Origin: GCA-002050365 sp038235165
GTDB taxonomy: Bacteria; Acidobacteriota; Blastocatellia; Pyrinomonadales; Pyrinomonadaceae
Reading direction: 5' to 3'
Assembly (NCBI GenBank): GCA_038235165.1
Contig: JBBSUG010000012.1
Coordinates: 65,023-129,022, forward strand
DNA length: 64,000 bases
The notes under the pieces were generated by a model. The model was not told where the DNA came from and made no database searches. It saw only the letters and a list, made by a program, of their open reading frames with translations. Of this stretch, positions 16,843 through 25,158 are shown in pieces (positions within the stretch are counted from its first letter, which is position 1; each line of letters begins with the position of its first letter). Both the position numbers and the translations under genes were made by a program.

Positions 16843-17301
16843 TTATTGTTGATTGATCGCATCGTCAAGTTTTTTATTCTGCTCATTAATTTGCTGCATC
16901 ATCTGATTGGCGGCACCTTGTTTGTCAATTTTCCAGATGCCGTTTTCTTTGACAAAATAAACCGTATCCCACGCATTGAAAGAATTCTCTACTTCAATCG
17001 TCGCTTTATCGTTTTCGGTCTTTTCGTTGCGAAACGTCAAACTTTTTTGATTTTCGTCAAAAATAGTTTCGCGTTTAATCACGTCATCAATCGGAATATT
17101 CTGCGATGCGGCTTCCTGTTCCGCCATTTTCAGCGAAGCATCGGAAAGCAGCGTTTTCATCGTTTTGACATCGCTTTTCTTGATTGACTGAGCGTAAAAC
17201 TTGAGCGTGTCGAGCGGTGTGACCAGTTTTAAATTTCCGCAGCCGGCGAAGATGCTGACTAATACTAATACTAATACTAAAAAATATTTATAAGAACGCA
17301 T
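16843..17301 (-). CDS. Lipoprotein with DUF4878/NTF2-like domain (copy 2)
   Basis: About 152 residues from the ATG at 17301. A longer frame upstream has no support and begins inside the pterin-dehydratase region. The signal peptide contains a Leu-Val run encoded by an ACTAAT tandem repeat and ends in F-A-G-C. The domain shares T-L-K-F-Y-A-Q-S-I-K-K-S-D-V-K and V-Y-F-V-K-E-N-G-I-W-K-I with copy 1, indicating tandem duplication. Function unknown. Confidence 0.75.
   Translation of the reverse strand: MRSYKYFLVLVLVLVSIFAGCGNLKLVTPLDTLKFYAQSIKKSDVKTMKTLLSDASLKMAEQEAASQNIPIDDVIKRETIFDENQKSLTFRNEKTENDKATIEVENSFNAWDTVYFVKENGIWKIDKQGAANQMMQQINEQNKKLDDAINQQ
17258..17280. repeat. ACTAAT hexanucleotide tandem repeat
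   Basis: Three full ACTAAT units plus ACTAA. On the minus strand it encodes alternating Leu-Val in a lipoprotein signal peptide; a change of one unit keeps the frame and changes the hydrophobic length by two residues. Confidence 0.8.
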
Positions 17302-17375
17302 TTTTGAATAAACCTTCGTAAAATCGTTATACTGAATAGCAAAGTATAACGAAAAAAAGATGGAGTTAAAAACGA

Positions 17376-17663
17376 GTGGAACGAAAAAAAGTGTCCGCCG
17401 AAGAAATTGGAAGTTCTTTGAGCGCATTAAAAGATTGGAAAGTTGACGGCATCAATCTCAAAAAGCGATTTGAATTCAGCAATTTCGCGGAAAGTTTAGC
17501 TTTTGTCAACAAAGTCGGCGCGATTGCCGAAAAATATGATCATCACCCGGACATCACGTTCGGATGGGGCTACGCCGAATTTGCGATCACGACGCACGAC
17601 GCAGGCGGGTTGACGGATTTTGATTTTACACTTGCCGAAAAAATAGAGGAAATAAATCAATAA
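17376..17663 (+). CDS. phhB: Pterin-4a-carbinolamine dehydratase
   Basis: 95 residues, normal size. It dehydrates 4a-hydroxytetrahydropterin during tetrahydrobiopterin recycling, or acts on molybdopterin-type pterins. The active-site pattern K-Y-D-H-H-P-D-I near residues 53-60 and the later T-T-H-D-A-G-G-L-T are complete. The start is a GTG at 17376 after GATGGAG; alternative starts would lose the first helix. No phenylalanine hydroxylase is nearby. Confidence 0.9.
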   Translation: MERKKVSAEEIGSSLSALKDWKVDGINLKKRFEFSNFAESLAFVNKVGAIAEKYDHHPDITFGWGYAEFAITTHDAGGLTDFDFTLAEKIEEINQ

Positions 17664-17679
17664 CCATCAAGAAAAAAGT

Positions 17680-18420
17680 TTACACATCGAGTGTTTGCGA
17701 CAAAAGCCACGGCAGTAATTCCTTTTCGCCGAGCGCGTTGAGATAAACATCGTGTCCGGCATCTTCGTATTCATTGTATTTCACGCATCCGTTGTTTTTC
17801 CTAATCGCCGCCGTTAAATTTCTCGATTCGCTCGTCTGCACGATTTCATCCTTGCTCCCGTGAAAAAGCCACGCCGGAGTTTTGCCGATCTTCTCTGCAA
17901 TCGGCGAAAAACGGTCTCCGTTCGTCAAAGGACTTCCGCCGCAGATTGAGACCAACGCTGCGAAAGTGTTCGGATATTCGCTCGCAAAACTCCAAACACC
18001 GTAACCGCCCATCGAAACGCCGATCAGATATTTTCGTTTTTCGTCAATTAAAAACTCATCCTGTACAGCTTCAACCTCACGCATCACCATTTCATCCATT
18101 CTCGGATCAGACCAGTAAACGCTCGGACGACACTGCGGAAACATAATTACCGCCGGAGTATTTTTGAGATATTGTTTGATTATTTGTGAAAACATCCCCG
18201 AAATATAACCGCCGTTTCCGCGTTCGCGGATGCCGTGTAGAAAAATTATCAACGGCAATTTTTCAGATTTTGTATTCGGCGGAATATAAAGTTGATAAGT
18301 ATAATTTTCGCTATCAATTGAAATCGAGCGTTTCAAAAAATCGCCCTGATCGTCGCCCGATATTTTAGAGGTAATAAAACCTGAAACAAGTTTTGCCAAA
18401 TCATTTCGCATATATTCCAA
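17680..18420 (-). CDS. Alpha/beta hydrolase, dienelactone/esterase-D-like
   Basis: 246 residues without a clear signal peptide. It has the oxyanion-side F-L-H-G-I-R-E-R-G near 82, the nucleophile elbow G-V-S-M-G-G-Y-G near 151, a catalytic Asp in G-S-K-D-E-I-V near 205 and His in D-A-G-H-D-V-Y near 225. These place it with prolyl-oligopeptidase/esterase-type hydrolases such as bacterial phospholipase/feruloyl-esterase-like proteins. Substrate unknown. A second ATG three codons in is equally possible. It faces phhB tail-to-tail. Confidence 0.8.
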   Translation of the reverse strand: MEYMRNDLAKLVSGFITSKISGDDQGDFLKRSISIDSENYTYQLYIPPNTKSEKLPLIIFLHGIRERGNGGYISGMFSQIIKQYLKNTPAVIMFPQCRPSVYWSDPRMDEMVMREVEAVQDEFLIDEKRKYLIGVSMGGYGVWSFASEYPNTFAALVSICGGSPLTNGDRFSPIAEKIGKTPAWLFHGSKDEIVQTSESRNLTAAIRKNNGCVKYNEYEDAGHDVYLNALGEKELLPWLLSQTLDV

Positions 18421-18456
18421 TTTAGCCAGATACGATTGAAATATTCAATCATAAAA

Positions 18457-18483
18457 ACGCCCCTCCTTTCAAAAGAGGGGCGT
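18457..18483 (-). terminator. Rho-independent terminator of icd
   Basis: Perfect 9-bp GC-rich stem ACGCCCCTC/GAGGGGCGT with a 9-base loop, then TTTTTAT on the minus strand, 29 bases after the icd stop. Confidence 0.85.
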
Positions 18484-18511
18484 GATACTATAAATTTTAG
18501 ATCCACCTATC

Positions 18512-20722
18512 TCAAATTTCGTCCACAATCGCATTCAGCGTCGCTGAAGGTCGCATCGCCGCGTCAGCCTTGTCAGAATTCGGCTGATAATAACCGCCGA
18601 CATCTTGCGATTTGCCCTGCGCGGCGATCAATTCTTCATTGATTTGCGCTTCGTTTTCCTGCAATGATTTGGCGATTGGTGCAAATTTTTCAGCTAATTC
18701 GCTGTCTTCGGGCTGATTTGCCAACGCTTCTGCCCAATACATTGCGAGATAGAAATGAGAACCACGATTATCAATTTGCCCGACTTTTCTCGCGGGTGAT
18801 TTGTTTTCCGCAAGGAATTTCGCATTCGCTTCGTCCAGCGCGTCTGCCAGAATTTGTGCTTTTTTATTGTTTTGAGTTTGAGCAAGATGTTCCAAACTCG
18901 CCTGTAATGCAAGAAATTCACCGAGCGAATCCCAACGCAAATAACCTTCTTTTTCAAATTGCTCGACGTGCTTCGGCGCACTTCCGCCCGCGCCGGTTTC
19001 AAACAAACCGCCGCCGTTCATCAAAGGCACGATTGAAAGCATTTTCGCCGACGTTCCGAGTTCCAAAATCGGGAACATATCCGTCAGATAATCGCGCAAA
19101 ACATTGCCCGAAACCGAAATCGTGTCTTTGCCTTCCCGCGCCCGTTTCAGAGTTTCGGTCATCGCATCTTTAACATCCATAATTCGGATGTCGAGACCGC
19201 TCGTATCATAATCTTTCAAATATTCTTCAACTTTTTCGATGATTTGTGAATCGTGTGCGCGATCTTTATCAAGCCAAAAAATCGCGGGCGTGTCGGAAAG
19301 TTTCGCGCGGTTGACCGCCAATTTCACCCAATCTTGAATCGGATCATCTTTCGTTTGACACATTCTGAAAATATCGCCGCTGTTCACATTTTGCTCAAGC
19401 AGAACATTACGGTTTTCATCTTCAACTTTCACCGTTCCTTCCGCAGACATTTGGAAAGTCTTGTCGTGCGAACCGTATTCTTCGGCTTTTTGCGCCATCA
19501 AACCGACATTCGGAACAGAGCCGAAAGTTGTCGGGTCAATCGCTCCGTTTTTCTTCATATCCTGAACAATCGCCGCGTAAAAACCGGCGTAAGTTCGGTC
19601 AGGGATTATGCAAACGGTGTCTTCTTCTTCGCCGTCTTCATCCCACATTTTGCCGCCGCCGCGAACAAGCGAAGCCATTGAAGCATCAACAATTACATCA
19701 GATGAAACGTGGAAATTGGTAATTCCTTTGTCCGAATTGACCATCGCCAGTTTTGCTCCGTTTTCGATTGTCTTTTCAATGTCCGCTTTAATTTCGGCTT
19801 CTTTCGGATGTCCGCTAATTTTTTCAAACAGCGTCGCCAGACCGAAATTCGGATTGATGTCTAATTCCTTAAAGGTGTCTGCAAATTTTTCAAAAACATC
19901 TTTGAAATATGTTTCGACAATCGCCCCGAAAATAATCGGATCGGAAATTTTCATCATCGTCGCTTTCAAATGTGCGGAAAGCAGAACATCTTTTTCCTTC
20001 GCTTCCGCCATCGCTTCCTCGACAAAAGATTTCAACGCCGAAATGCTCATCACCGAAGAATCAATTACTTCACCTGCTTTTAACGGCGCGTAATCTTTCA
20101 AAACTTGTTCGGAATCATCATTGTTATAGAAAACAATTCTGAATTTCCCTTCGCTTTCAACAGTCGTCGAATTTTCCGTTCCGTAAAAATCTCCCGAATC
20201 CATATTCGCCACCGAAGTTTTAGAATCCGAACTCCAAACTCCCATTCGATGCGGATTTGCCTTCGCATAATTCTTTACCGCTTTCGGAGCGCGCCGGTCG
20301 GAATTGCCTTCTCTCAACACAGGATTTACCGCGCTTCCCAAAACTTTCGCATATTTTTTATTGATCGCTTTTTCGTCGTCCGTTTTCGGCTCGCTTCTGT
20401 AATTCGGCAACGCAAAACCTTGCTTTTGAAGTTCGCTAATCGCTTCTTCCAACTGCGGAACAGAAGCGGAAATGTTCGGTAGCTTGATAATGTTCGCTTC
20501 CGGCTTCGCCGCCAATTCGCCCAATTCTCCAAGTGCATCGGGAACTTTCTGATCGTCGTTCAAGTATCCGGGAAAGTTGGCTAAAATTCTTCCCGCCAAC
20601 GAAATATCGGGAACTTCGATTTCAATATCGGCGGATTTTGTAAAAGCCTTGACAATCGGCAAAAAAGAATGCGTCGCCAGCAGCGGTGCTTCATCGGTTA
20701 AAGTATAGTAAATTTTTGACAT
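18512..20722 (-). CDS. icd: Monomeric NADP-dependent isocitrate dehydrogenase
   Basis: 736 residues, the length of the monomeric (80-kDa) IDH family and far longer than dimeric Icd. It oxidises isocitrate to 2-oxoglutarate and CO2 with NADP in the TCA cycle. The opening S-K-I-Y-Y-T-L-T-D-E-A-P and segments such as N-S-D-K-G-I-T-N-F-H-V-S-S-D-V-I-V-D-A-S-M, C-Q-T-K-D-D-P-I-Q-D-W-V-K and G-G-G-L-F-E-T-G-A-G-G-S-A-P-K-H are diagnostic. It stands alone with its own terminator. Confidence 0.97.
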   Translation of the reverse strand: MSKIYYTLTDEAPLLATHSFLPIVKAFTKSADIEIEVPDISLAGRILANFPGYLNDDQKVPDALGELGELAAKPEANIIKLPNISASVPQLEEAISELQKQGFALPNYRSEPKTDDEKAINKKYAKVLGSAVNPVLREGNSDRRAPKAVKNYAKANPHRMGVWSSDSKTSVANMDSGDFYGTENSTTVESEGKFRIVFYNNDDSEQVLKDYAPLKAGEVIDSSVMSISALKSFVEEAMAEAKEKDVLLSAHLKATMMKISDPIIFGAIVETYFKDVFEKFADTFKELDINPNFGLATLFEKISGHPKEAEIKADIEKTIENGAKLAMVNSDKGITNFHVSSDVIVDASMASLVRGGGKMWDEDGEEEDTVCIIPDRTYAGFYAAIVQDMKKNGAIDPTTFGSVPNVGLMAQKAEEYGSHDKTFQMSAEGTVKVEDENRNVLLEQNVNSGDIFRMCQTKDDPIQDWVKLAVNRAKLSDTPAIFWLDKDRAHDSQIIEKVEEYLKDYDTSGLDIRIMDVKDAMTETLKRAREGKDTISVSGNVLRDYLTDMFPILELGTSAKMLSIVPLMNGGGLFETGAGGSAPKHVEQFEKEGYLRWDSLGEFLALQASLEHLAQTQNNKKAQILADALDEANAKFLAENKSPARKVGQIDNRGSHFYLAMYWAEALANQPEDSELAEKFAPIAKSLQENEAQINEELIAAQGKSQDVGGYYQPNSDKADAAMRPSATLNAIVDEI

Positions 20723-20975
20723 ATTATTGGTCGTTTTCGTTTCGGATTATTATATTTGTTCAATTTTTGTAATTAACGCTATTCTAGTCAAATTTGATTT
20801 AAAACGTAAATTAGCAAGACAAAAATATTTCTGTTTTGTTATTCAATTCTTAAATTAATCTAAAGCTATTTTGCGCAATTTCAGTAACGAATTATGAGAA
20901 ATTGCTTTGGCTTATCCTTTTTTTATCAATAAGATATTATAATTGCGTAACAAAATTTGAACGAATAAATAAATT

Positions 20976-23054
20976 ATGAAAGCAAATGAAACGAAAGTTG
21001 ATAAGTTTTTAGCCACCAATGAAACTACCTTTGCCATACCTGTTTATCAAAGGAATTATGATTGGACATTAGTTCAATGTAAGCAACTTCTACACGACAT
21101 TCTTGAAGCAGGAAAAAGCGAGAGAATAAATGCTCACTTTATTGGAAGTATTGTGTATGTCCACGACGATGTTTACACCGCGTCAGGACTTACTGAATTA
21201 ACTATCATTGACGGACAACAGAGACTTACTACGTTGACTTTAATTTATATTGCATTGTATCGAGTTGCTAAAGAATTGGGAGATTCAATGTTGGTCAACA
21301 GAATACACAAAACTTATCTTATAAACGAATTTGCTCCCGAAACGGAAAAACTAAAACTTAAACCAACCGAGAACAACAAAAACGCTCTAAAACATATCCT
21401 TAATCTAGAAGATGAAGAAGATTTCAGAGATTACTCCAAAATTATAGAGAACTTCAATTACTTCAAATCCAACATATCACGCGAAAATTTTGAAACGATC
21501 CAAAGAGGTTTATCAAAACTAATAGTGGTTGACATAGCTCTTGATCGTCAAAAAGACAATCCGCAAAGAATTTTTGAAAGCCTTAATTCAACCGGACTTG
21601 AACTCTCTCAAGCCGACCTCATTAGAAACTACATCTTAATGGGACTTTCAAGAACAAACCAAGAAAAGATTTATAAAAATTATTGGGAAGTCATCGAGCA
21701 AAACGCCAAAGATGAAAAGTCGAACAAGAGCAGAGTTTCAGATTTTGTGAGAGATTATTTAACCTTAATAAACAAGGAAATTCCAAACAAAGGTGATGTT
21801 TATAGAAAGTTCAAATCGCAATTTCCTACTACAACCGTTGAAGAACTTGAATCAGTTTTAACTGATATTAAGTTGTTGGTTAAGTTTTATAACAAATTAA
21901 TCAATCCCAAAAATGAGCCGGATAAGGAAATAAGAACTCAACTGGAATACATTAACAAACTTGAAATAAATGTAGCTTTTCCGTTTCTAATGAAGGTTTA
22001 TGAAGATTACGCAAGCAGTGATATTGATAAACAAACCTTTATTGCAATCCTGAGTTTAGTTCAATCTTTTACTTGGAGAAGATTCATCTTAGGTTTACCG
22101 ACAAATGCTTTGAACAAGATATTTATGAGCCTTTACGACAAAGTTAATAAAGATAAATATATTCACTCAGTTCAACAATCCCTTCTTCAGCGTTCCGGCG
22201 TGCAAAGATTCCCAAGAAATTCAGAAACCATCAATGCTTTGAAAGAAAAGGATGTTTATAACGTAAATCCTAAAAATAGAACTTACTTGCTTGAACGTCT
22301 CGAAAATTATCAAAATAATGAACCTGTTTTAATTGAAGGCAATGCGGATATTACGATTGAACACATTTTCCCGCAAAATCCTGATCCAAAGTGGAAAATT
22401 GAGTTGGGACAAGATCAATATAATTTCATTAAAGAGAATTATTTAAACACAATCGGAAACTTAACTTTGTCAGGCAACAATGGAAAACTCAGCAATAAGG
22501 CATTTGTCGAAAAGAGGGATATGAATGTTGATGACAAAGAACAAGGTTATAAATTCAGCCGACTTTGGCTCAATCGAGATTTAAAAGAAAAAGAAGGTTG
22601 GAACAAAGAAGAAATCGAAAACCGAATAGAGAAGATAGCCGAAAGATTCTTACATATCTGGGAGTTCCTAGAAATTGAAATTGAATCTGAAACCACTAAT
22701 AACGAAGTAAATATATTTGACGCAGAAGAACCGAGACACAAAAAATTAGAATACGCTGTCTTTTTCGACCAAAAACTTGAGATTACCCAAGTTGCAAAAC
22801 TTTACGTTGAGGTTATGAAGCAACTTTTTGATTTGCAACCTGAAACATTTTTCACATCAGAAATCGGACAGAAAATTAGCTTAACCAAAAATCCTGTCGA
22901 AGATAATCTCCGACAAGCGGTAAGTTTGAATGACACATATTTCATAGAGTCACACCTAAACAACGAGAATAAATTTGACAGAATCAAGCAGGCATTAACT
23001 ATTTTCGGATTTGAAGATGAATTGACAATAAAATATGCAGATAAAAATGATTGA
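20976..23054 (+). CDS. DUF262/DUF1524 protein, GmrSD-like type IV restriction enzyme
   Basis: 692 residues. The N-terminal DUF262 has I-P-V-Y-Q-R-N-Y-D-W (21-30) and I-I-D-G-Q-Q-R-L (77-84), the nucleotide-hydrolysing/DGQQR signature of GmrS. The DUF1524 part carries the HNH-type E-H-I-F-P-Q-N (from E462) with the following N-T-I-G-N-L-T-L, as in GmrD. Relatives cut DNA with modified bases, such as glucosyl-hydroxymethylcytosine phage DNA. A further ~100-residue C-terminal domain of unknown role follows (from about residue 590). AT-rich, like other mobile defence genes. It lies 59 bases before the restriction endonuclease; preceding bases 20723-20975 are AT-rich with a TATAAT at 20938-20943. 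Confidence 0.88.
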   Translation: MKANETKVDKFLATNETTFAIPVYQRNYDWTLVQCKQLLHDILEAGKSERINAHFIGSIVYVHDDVYTASGLTELTIIDGQQRLTTLTLIYIALYRVAKELGDSMLVNRIHKTYLINEFAPETEKLKLKPTENNKNALKHILNLEDEEDFRDYSKIIENFNYFKSNISRENFETIQRGLSKLIVVDIALDRQKDNPQRIFESLNSTGLELSQADLIRNYILMGLSRTNQEKIYKNYWEVIEQNAKDEKSNKSRVSDFVRDYLTLINKEIPNKGDVYRKFKSQFPTTTVEELESVLTDIKLLVKFYNKLINPKNEPDKEIRTQLEYINKLEINVAFPFLMKVYEDYASSDIDKQTFIAILSLVQSFTWRRFILGLPTNALNKIFMSLYDKVNKDKYIHSVQQSLLQRSGVQRFPRNSETINALKEKDVYNVNPKNRTYLLERLENYQNNEPVLIEGNADITIEHIFPQNPDPKWKIELGQDQYNFIKENYLNTIGNLTLSGNNGKLSNKAFVEKRDMNVDDKEQGYKFSRLWLNRDLKEKEGWNKEEIENRIEKIAERFLHIWEFLEIEIESETTNNEVNIFDAEEPRHKKLEYAVFFDQKLEITQVAKLYVEVMKQLFDLQPETFFTSEIGQKISLTKNPVEDNLRQAVSLNDTYFIESHLNNENKFDRIKQALTIFGFEDELTIKYADKND

Positions 23055-23113
23055 GGAAAGCAAGTTAAATACATTTCGTGAAATTTCGTGTTTGTTCGTA
23101 GCTAAAAATTAAA

Positions 23114-24205
23114 ATGAATATTACTGGTAAAATCACAGGGTTAAAATATAAAGTTTTGTTGTCGGACGCATTGAAAACGGTTGATATTAAAGATTCTGAT
23201 GTCAACCAAACACCTTCCTCGTGCTTACTTACCGACGACGGTTATACATTTGCTATCTCAAAATGGGTGTCGCCTAAAAGAACTCGTTCTTATCCGTTTG
23301 AGCGAGTTTTTAATACTTTGAATGTTGCAAAAAAGATTACGGTTATTCCGATTGTTAAAGACGAAGGGGCGAAAGGTGACAGGGATTTTATTCAATGGGA
23401 CACGGTTTCCTTGATGTCTTTGTTGGATGTTTTTGTGATTTTCGCTTACTACGAGAAAGCTGAAAAGAAGGGGCAAAAGATAACAAATCAGCAATTTGAT
23501 AACGAATATGTGCTTTCAAAAATTAGAGAAATCGAACACTATCACAGTTCTGCTTTACATTGGAATTTGAATGAGTTGAACACGAATCTTCACGACATTA
23601 TTGATAAAGTAAAATCTTCTTACGCCGCAATCGAAGAATCAACGGGCGTGAAACTGCACAATCCGAACGGTTTGGACAATTTCAAAGATAAGATCGGCAA
23701 AGACATTTCCTTATTTATGGCGTTTTCAAGAGGAAAAGCCGAAAAAGCGCAGTTGCGGGAATTTGTCACACTGCAACCGAAAGAAAGTTTGGCAACGCTT
23801 TCAAAAGCGAAAATCACCATCAGCAACTATTTGGGCGGACAATATTTTCTGACGGTTGACGAGATTTTATTGACCGGCGACAAAGTAAGTTTAATTGAAG
23901 GAAAGCACAGCAAAAATGCCGTTCTGCCGAGCAAAGGCGACATCAAAGACGGTTTGCTGAAAATGATTTTGTATTCCAATCTGTCCGAGGTAACCGTCAA
24001 TGAAAAAGCGTTCAAAAGCGAAGCGGTTTTGTGTCTGACATCGGCACAACTCAAAGGTGCGGTTAGTTCGGCGAACGACGAAAAAGAGGTTACGGACTTC
24101 TTCGCCCAAAACAAATTTTCAGACGCGCAAAAACTTTTGATCGAAACAGTTTTTGCCGAAGCGACTGAAAATAATTTCATCGTTAGGTTACAATTTTCAA
24201 AATGA
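23114..24205 (+). CDS. PD-(D/E)XK type II restriction endonuclease (predicted)
   Basis: 363 residues with no family I can name. A nuclease-like motif lies in L-T-G-D-K-V-S-L-I-E-G-K-H (D256, E262, K264). The gene overlaps the adenine methyltransferase by four bases (ATGA), the classic layout of a type II system, so it most likely cuts the sequence the methylase protects. The first half is AT-rich like the preceding DUF262 gene, while the second half approaches the composition of the host genes, hinting at a mosaic. An earlier copy of its start is found decayed after the methylase gene. Confidence 0.7.
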   Translation: MNITGKITGLKYKVLLSDALKTVDIKDSDVNQTPSSCLLTDDGYTFAISKWVSPKRTRSYPFERVFNTLNVAKKITVIPIVKDEGAKGDRDFIQWDTVSLMSLLDVFVIFAYYEKAEKKGQKITNQQFDNEYVLSKIREIEHYHSSALHWNLNELNTNLHDIIDKVKSSYAAIEESTGVKLHNPNGLDNFKDKIGKDISLFMAFSRGKAEKAQLREFVTLQPKESLATLSKAKITISNYLGGQYFLTVDEILLTGDKVSLIEGKHSKNAVLPSKGDIKDGLLKMILYSNLSEVTVNEKAFKSEAVLCLTSAQLKGAVSSANDEKEVTDFFAQNKFSDAQKLLIETVFAEATENNFIVRLQFSK

Positions 24206-25002
24206 TAAAAAGTCCGTTACGTTATCCCGGCGGAAAAAGCCGTGCGGTGAAAATTGTCGCCGAGCTGATTCCCGAATTCGACGAATTCAGAGAACCTTTT
24301 TTGGGCGGCGGTTCGGTTTTCGTTTATGCGAAACAGCGTTTTCCGAATAAAAAGTTTTGGGTGAACGATCTTTATTTTGAGCTTTACAAATTTTGGGAAA
24401 TGACGCAGAAAGATGTTGACGCGCTTACCCAAAAAATCTACGAATGGCGCGGGCGTTTTCCAATCGGCAAGGAATTGCATAAATTTCTTAATCAACATCT
24501 CGACGGCTTCGACGATTTGGAACGCGCCGCCGCGTTTTTTATTTATAATCGCATTACATTTTCCGGCACGAGCTTGAGCGGCGGTTTCAGCGAAGGCGCA
24601 TTCACCGGACGTTTTACGGAGAGCAGCATCCAGCGATTGAAGGAATTTGCCGCTGTCATTAACGGCGCGATGATTACGAATATCGGTTACGAAAAATTAG
24701 TAACACAAGCAGGCGAAAATGTTTTCATTTTTCTCGATCCGCCATATTATTCGGCGAAAAAATCTGCACTTTACGGAAAAAACGGTCATCTGCACAAATC
24801 ATTCGACCACGAAAAATTTGCCGACACGATGAAACACTGCCGACACAAATGGCTCATCACTTATGACAACAGCGATTACGTCAAAAATTTATTTTCATTC
24901 GCCAAAATTACGCCTTGGGAATTGGTTTATGGAATGCGAAACGTCACGGAAACTTCCGACCAAAAAGGCAGAGAACTTTTTATTTCAAATTATCTGCCGT
25001 AA
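24202..25002 (+). CDS. D12-class DNA adenine-N6 methyltransferase
   Basis: 266 residues, the normal size of Dam/DpnM-type enzymes. Motif I is L-R-Y-P-G-G-K-S-R-A near residue 5 and the catalytic motif IV D-P-P-Y is at D179-Y182, followed by Y-S-A-K-K-S-A-L-Y. It transfers methyl from S-adenosylmethionine to adenine N6; many D12 members recognise GATC or GATATC, but the target cannot be read here. It is paired and overlapping with the endonuclease, whose cutting it should block. Confidence 0.93.
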   Translation: MIKSPLRYPGGKSRAVKIVAELIPEFDEFREPFLGGGSVFVYAKQRFPNKKFWVNDLYFELYKFWEMTQKDVDALTQKIYEWRGRFPIGKELHKFLNQHLDGFDDLERAAAFFIYNRITFSGTSLSGGFSEGAFTGRFTESSIQRLKEFAAVINGAMITNIGYEKLVTQAGENVFIFLDPPYYSAKKSALYGKNGHLHKSFDHEKFADTMKHCRHKWLITYDNSDYVKNLFSFAKITPWELVYGMRNVTETSDQKGRELFISNYLP

Positions 25003-25140
25003 ATATTCCGTGTTTCTATGCGGCTAAAAATTAGAGGCGAATATTGTGTGAAAAATAACAGGCATAAACTACAAAATTCTCGCCGCATTCGGCTTGAAAA
25101 TATTGCCACTAAAGATTTTGCCATCAATCTTTTCCTTTTC
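25003..25140 (+). pseudogene. Decayed second copy of the restriction endonuclease 5' end
   Basis: This stretch aligns with 23080-23210, including bases before the start codon (both contain GCTAAAAATTA and GAATATT). It encodes K-I-T-G-I-N-Y-K-I-L, close to K-I-T-G-L-K-Y-K-V-L in the intact gene, then, after a frameshift, I-A-T-K-D-F-A-I-N against V-D-I-K-D-S-D-V-N. There is a TGA where the intact gene has codon 5, and similarity ends after about 45 codons. Confidence 0.7.
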
Positions 25141-25158
25141 TAAATAATTTAACTTTAT

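Noticed and set aside
20976..25140. Prophage or integrative element
   Set aside because: No integrase, transposase, tRNA-end repeat or structural gene is visible; only restriction genes and a decayed duplicate.
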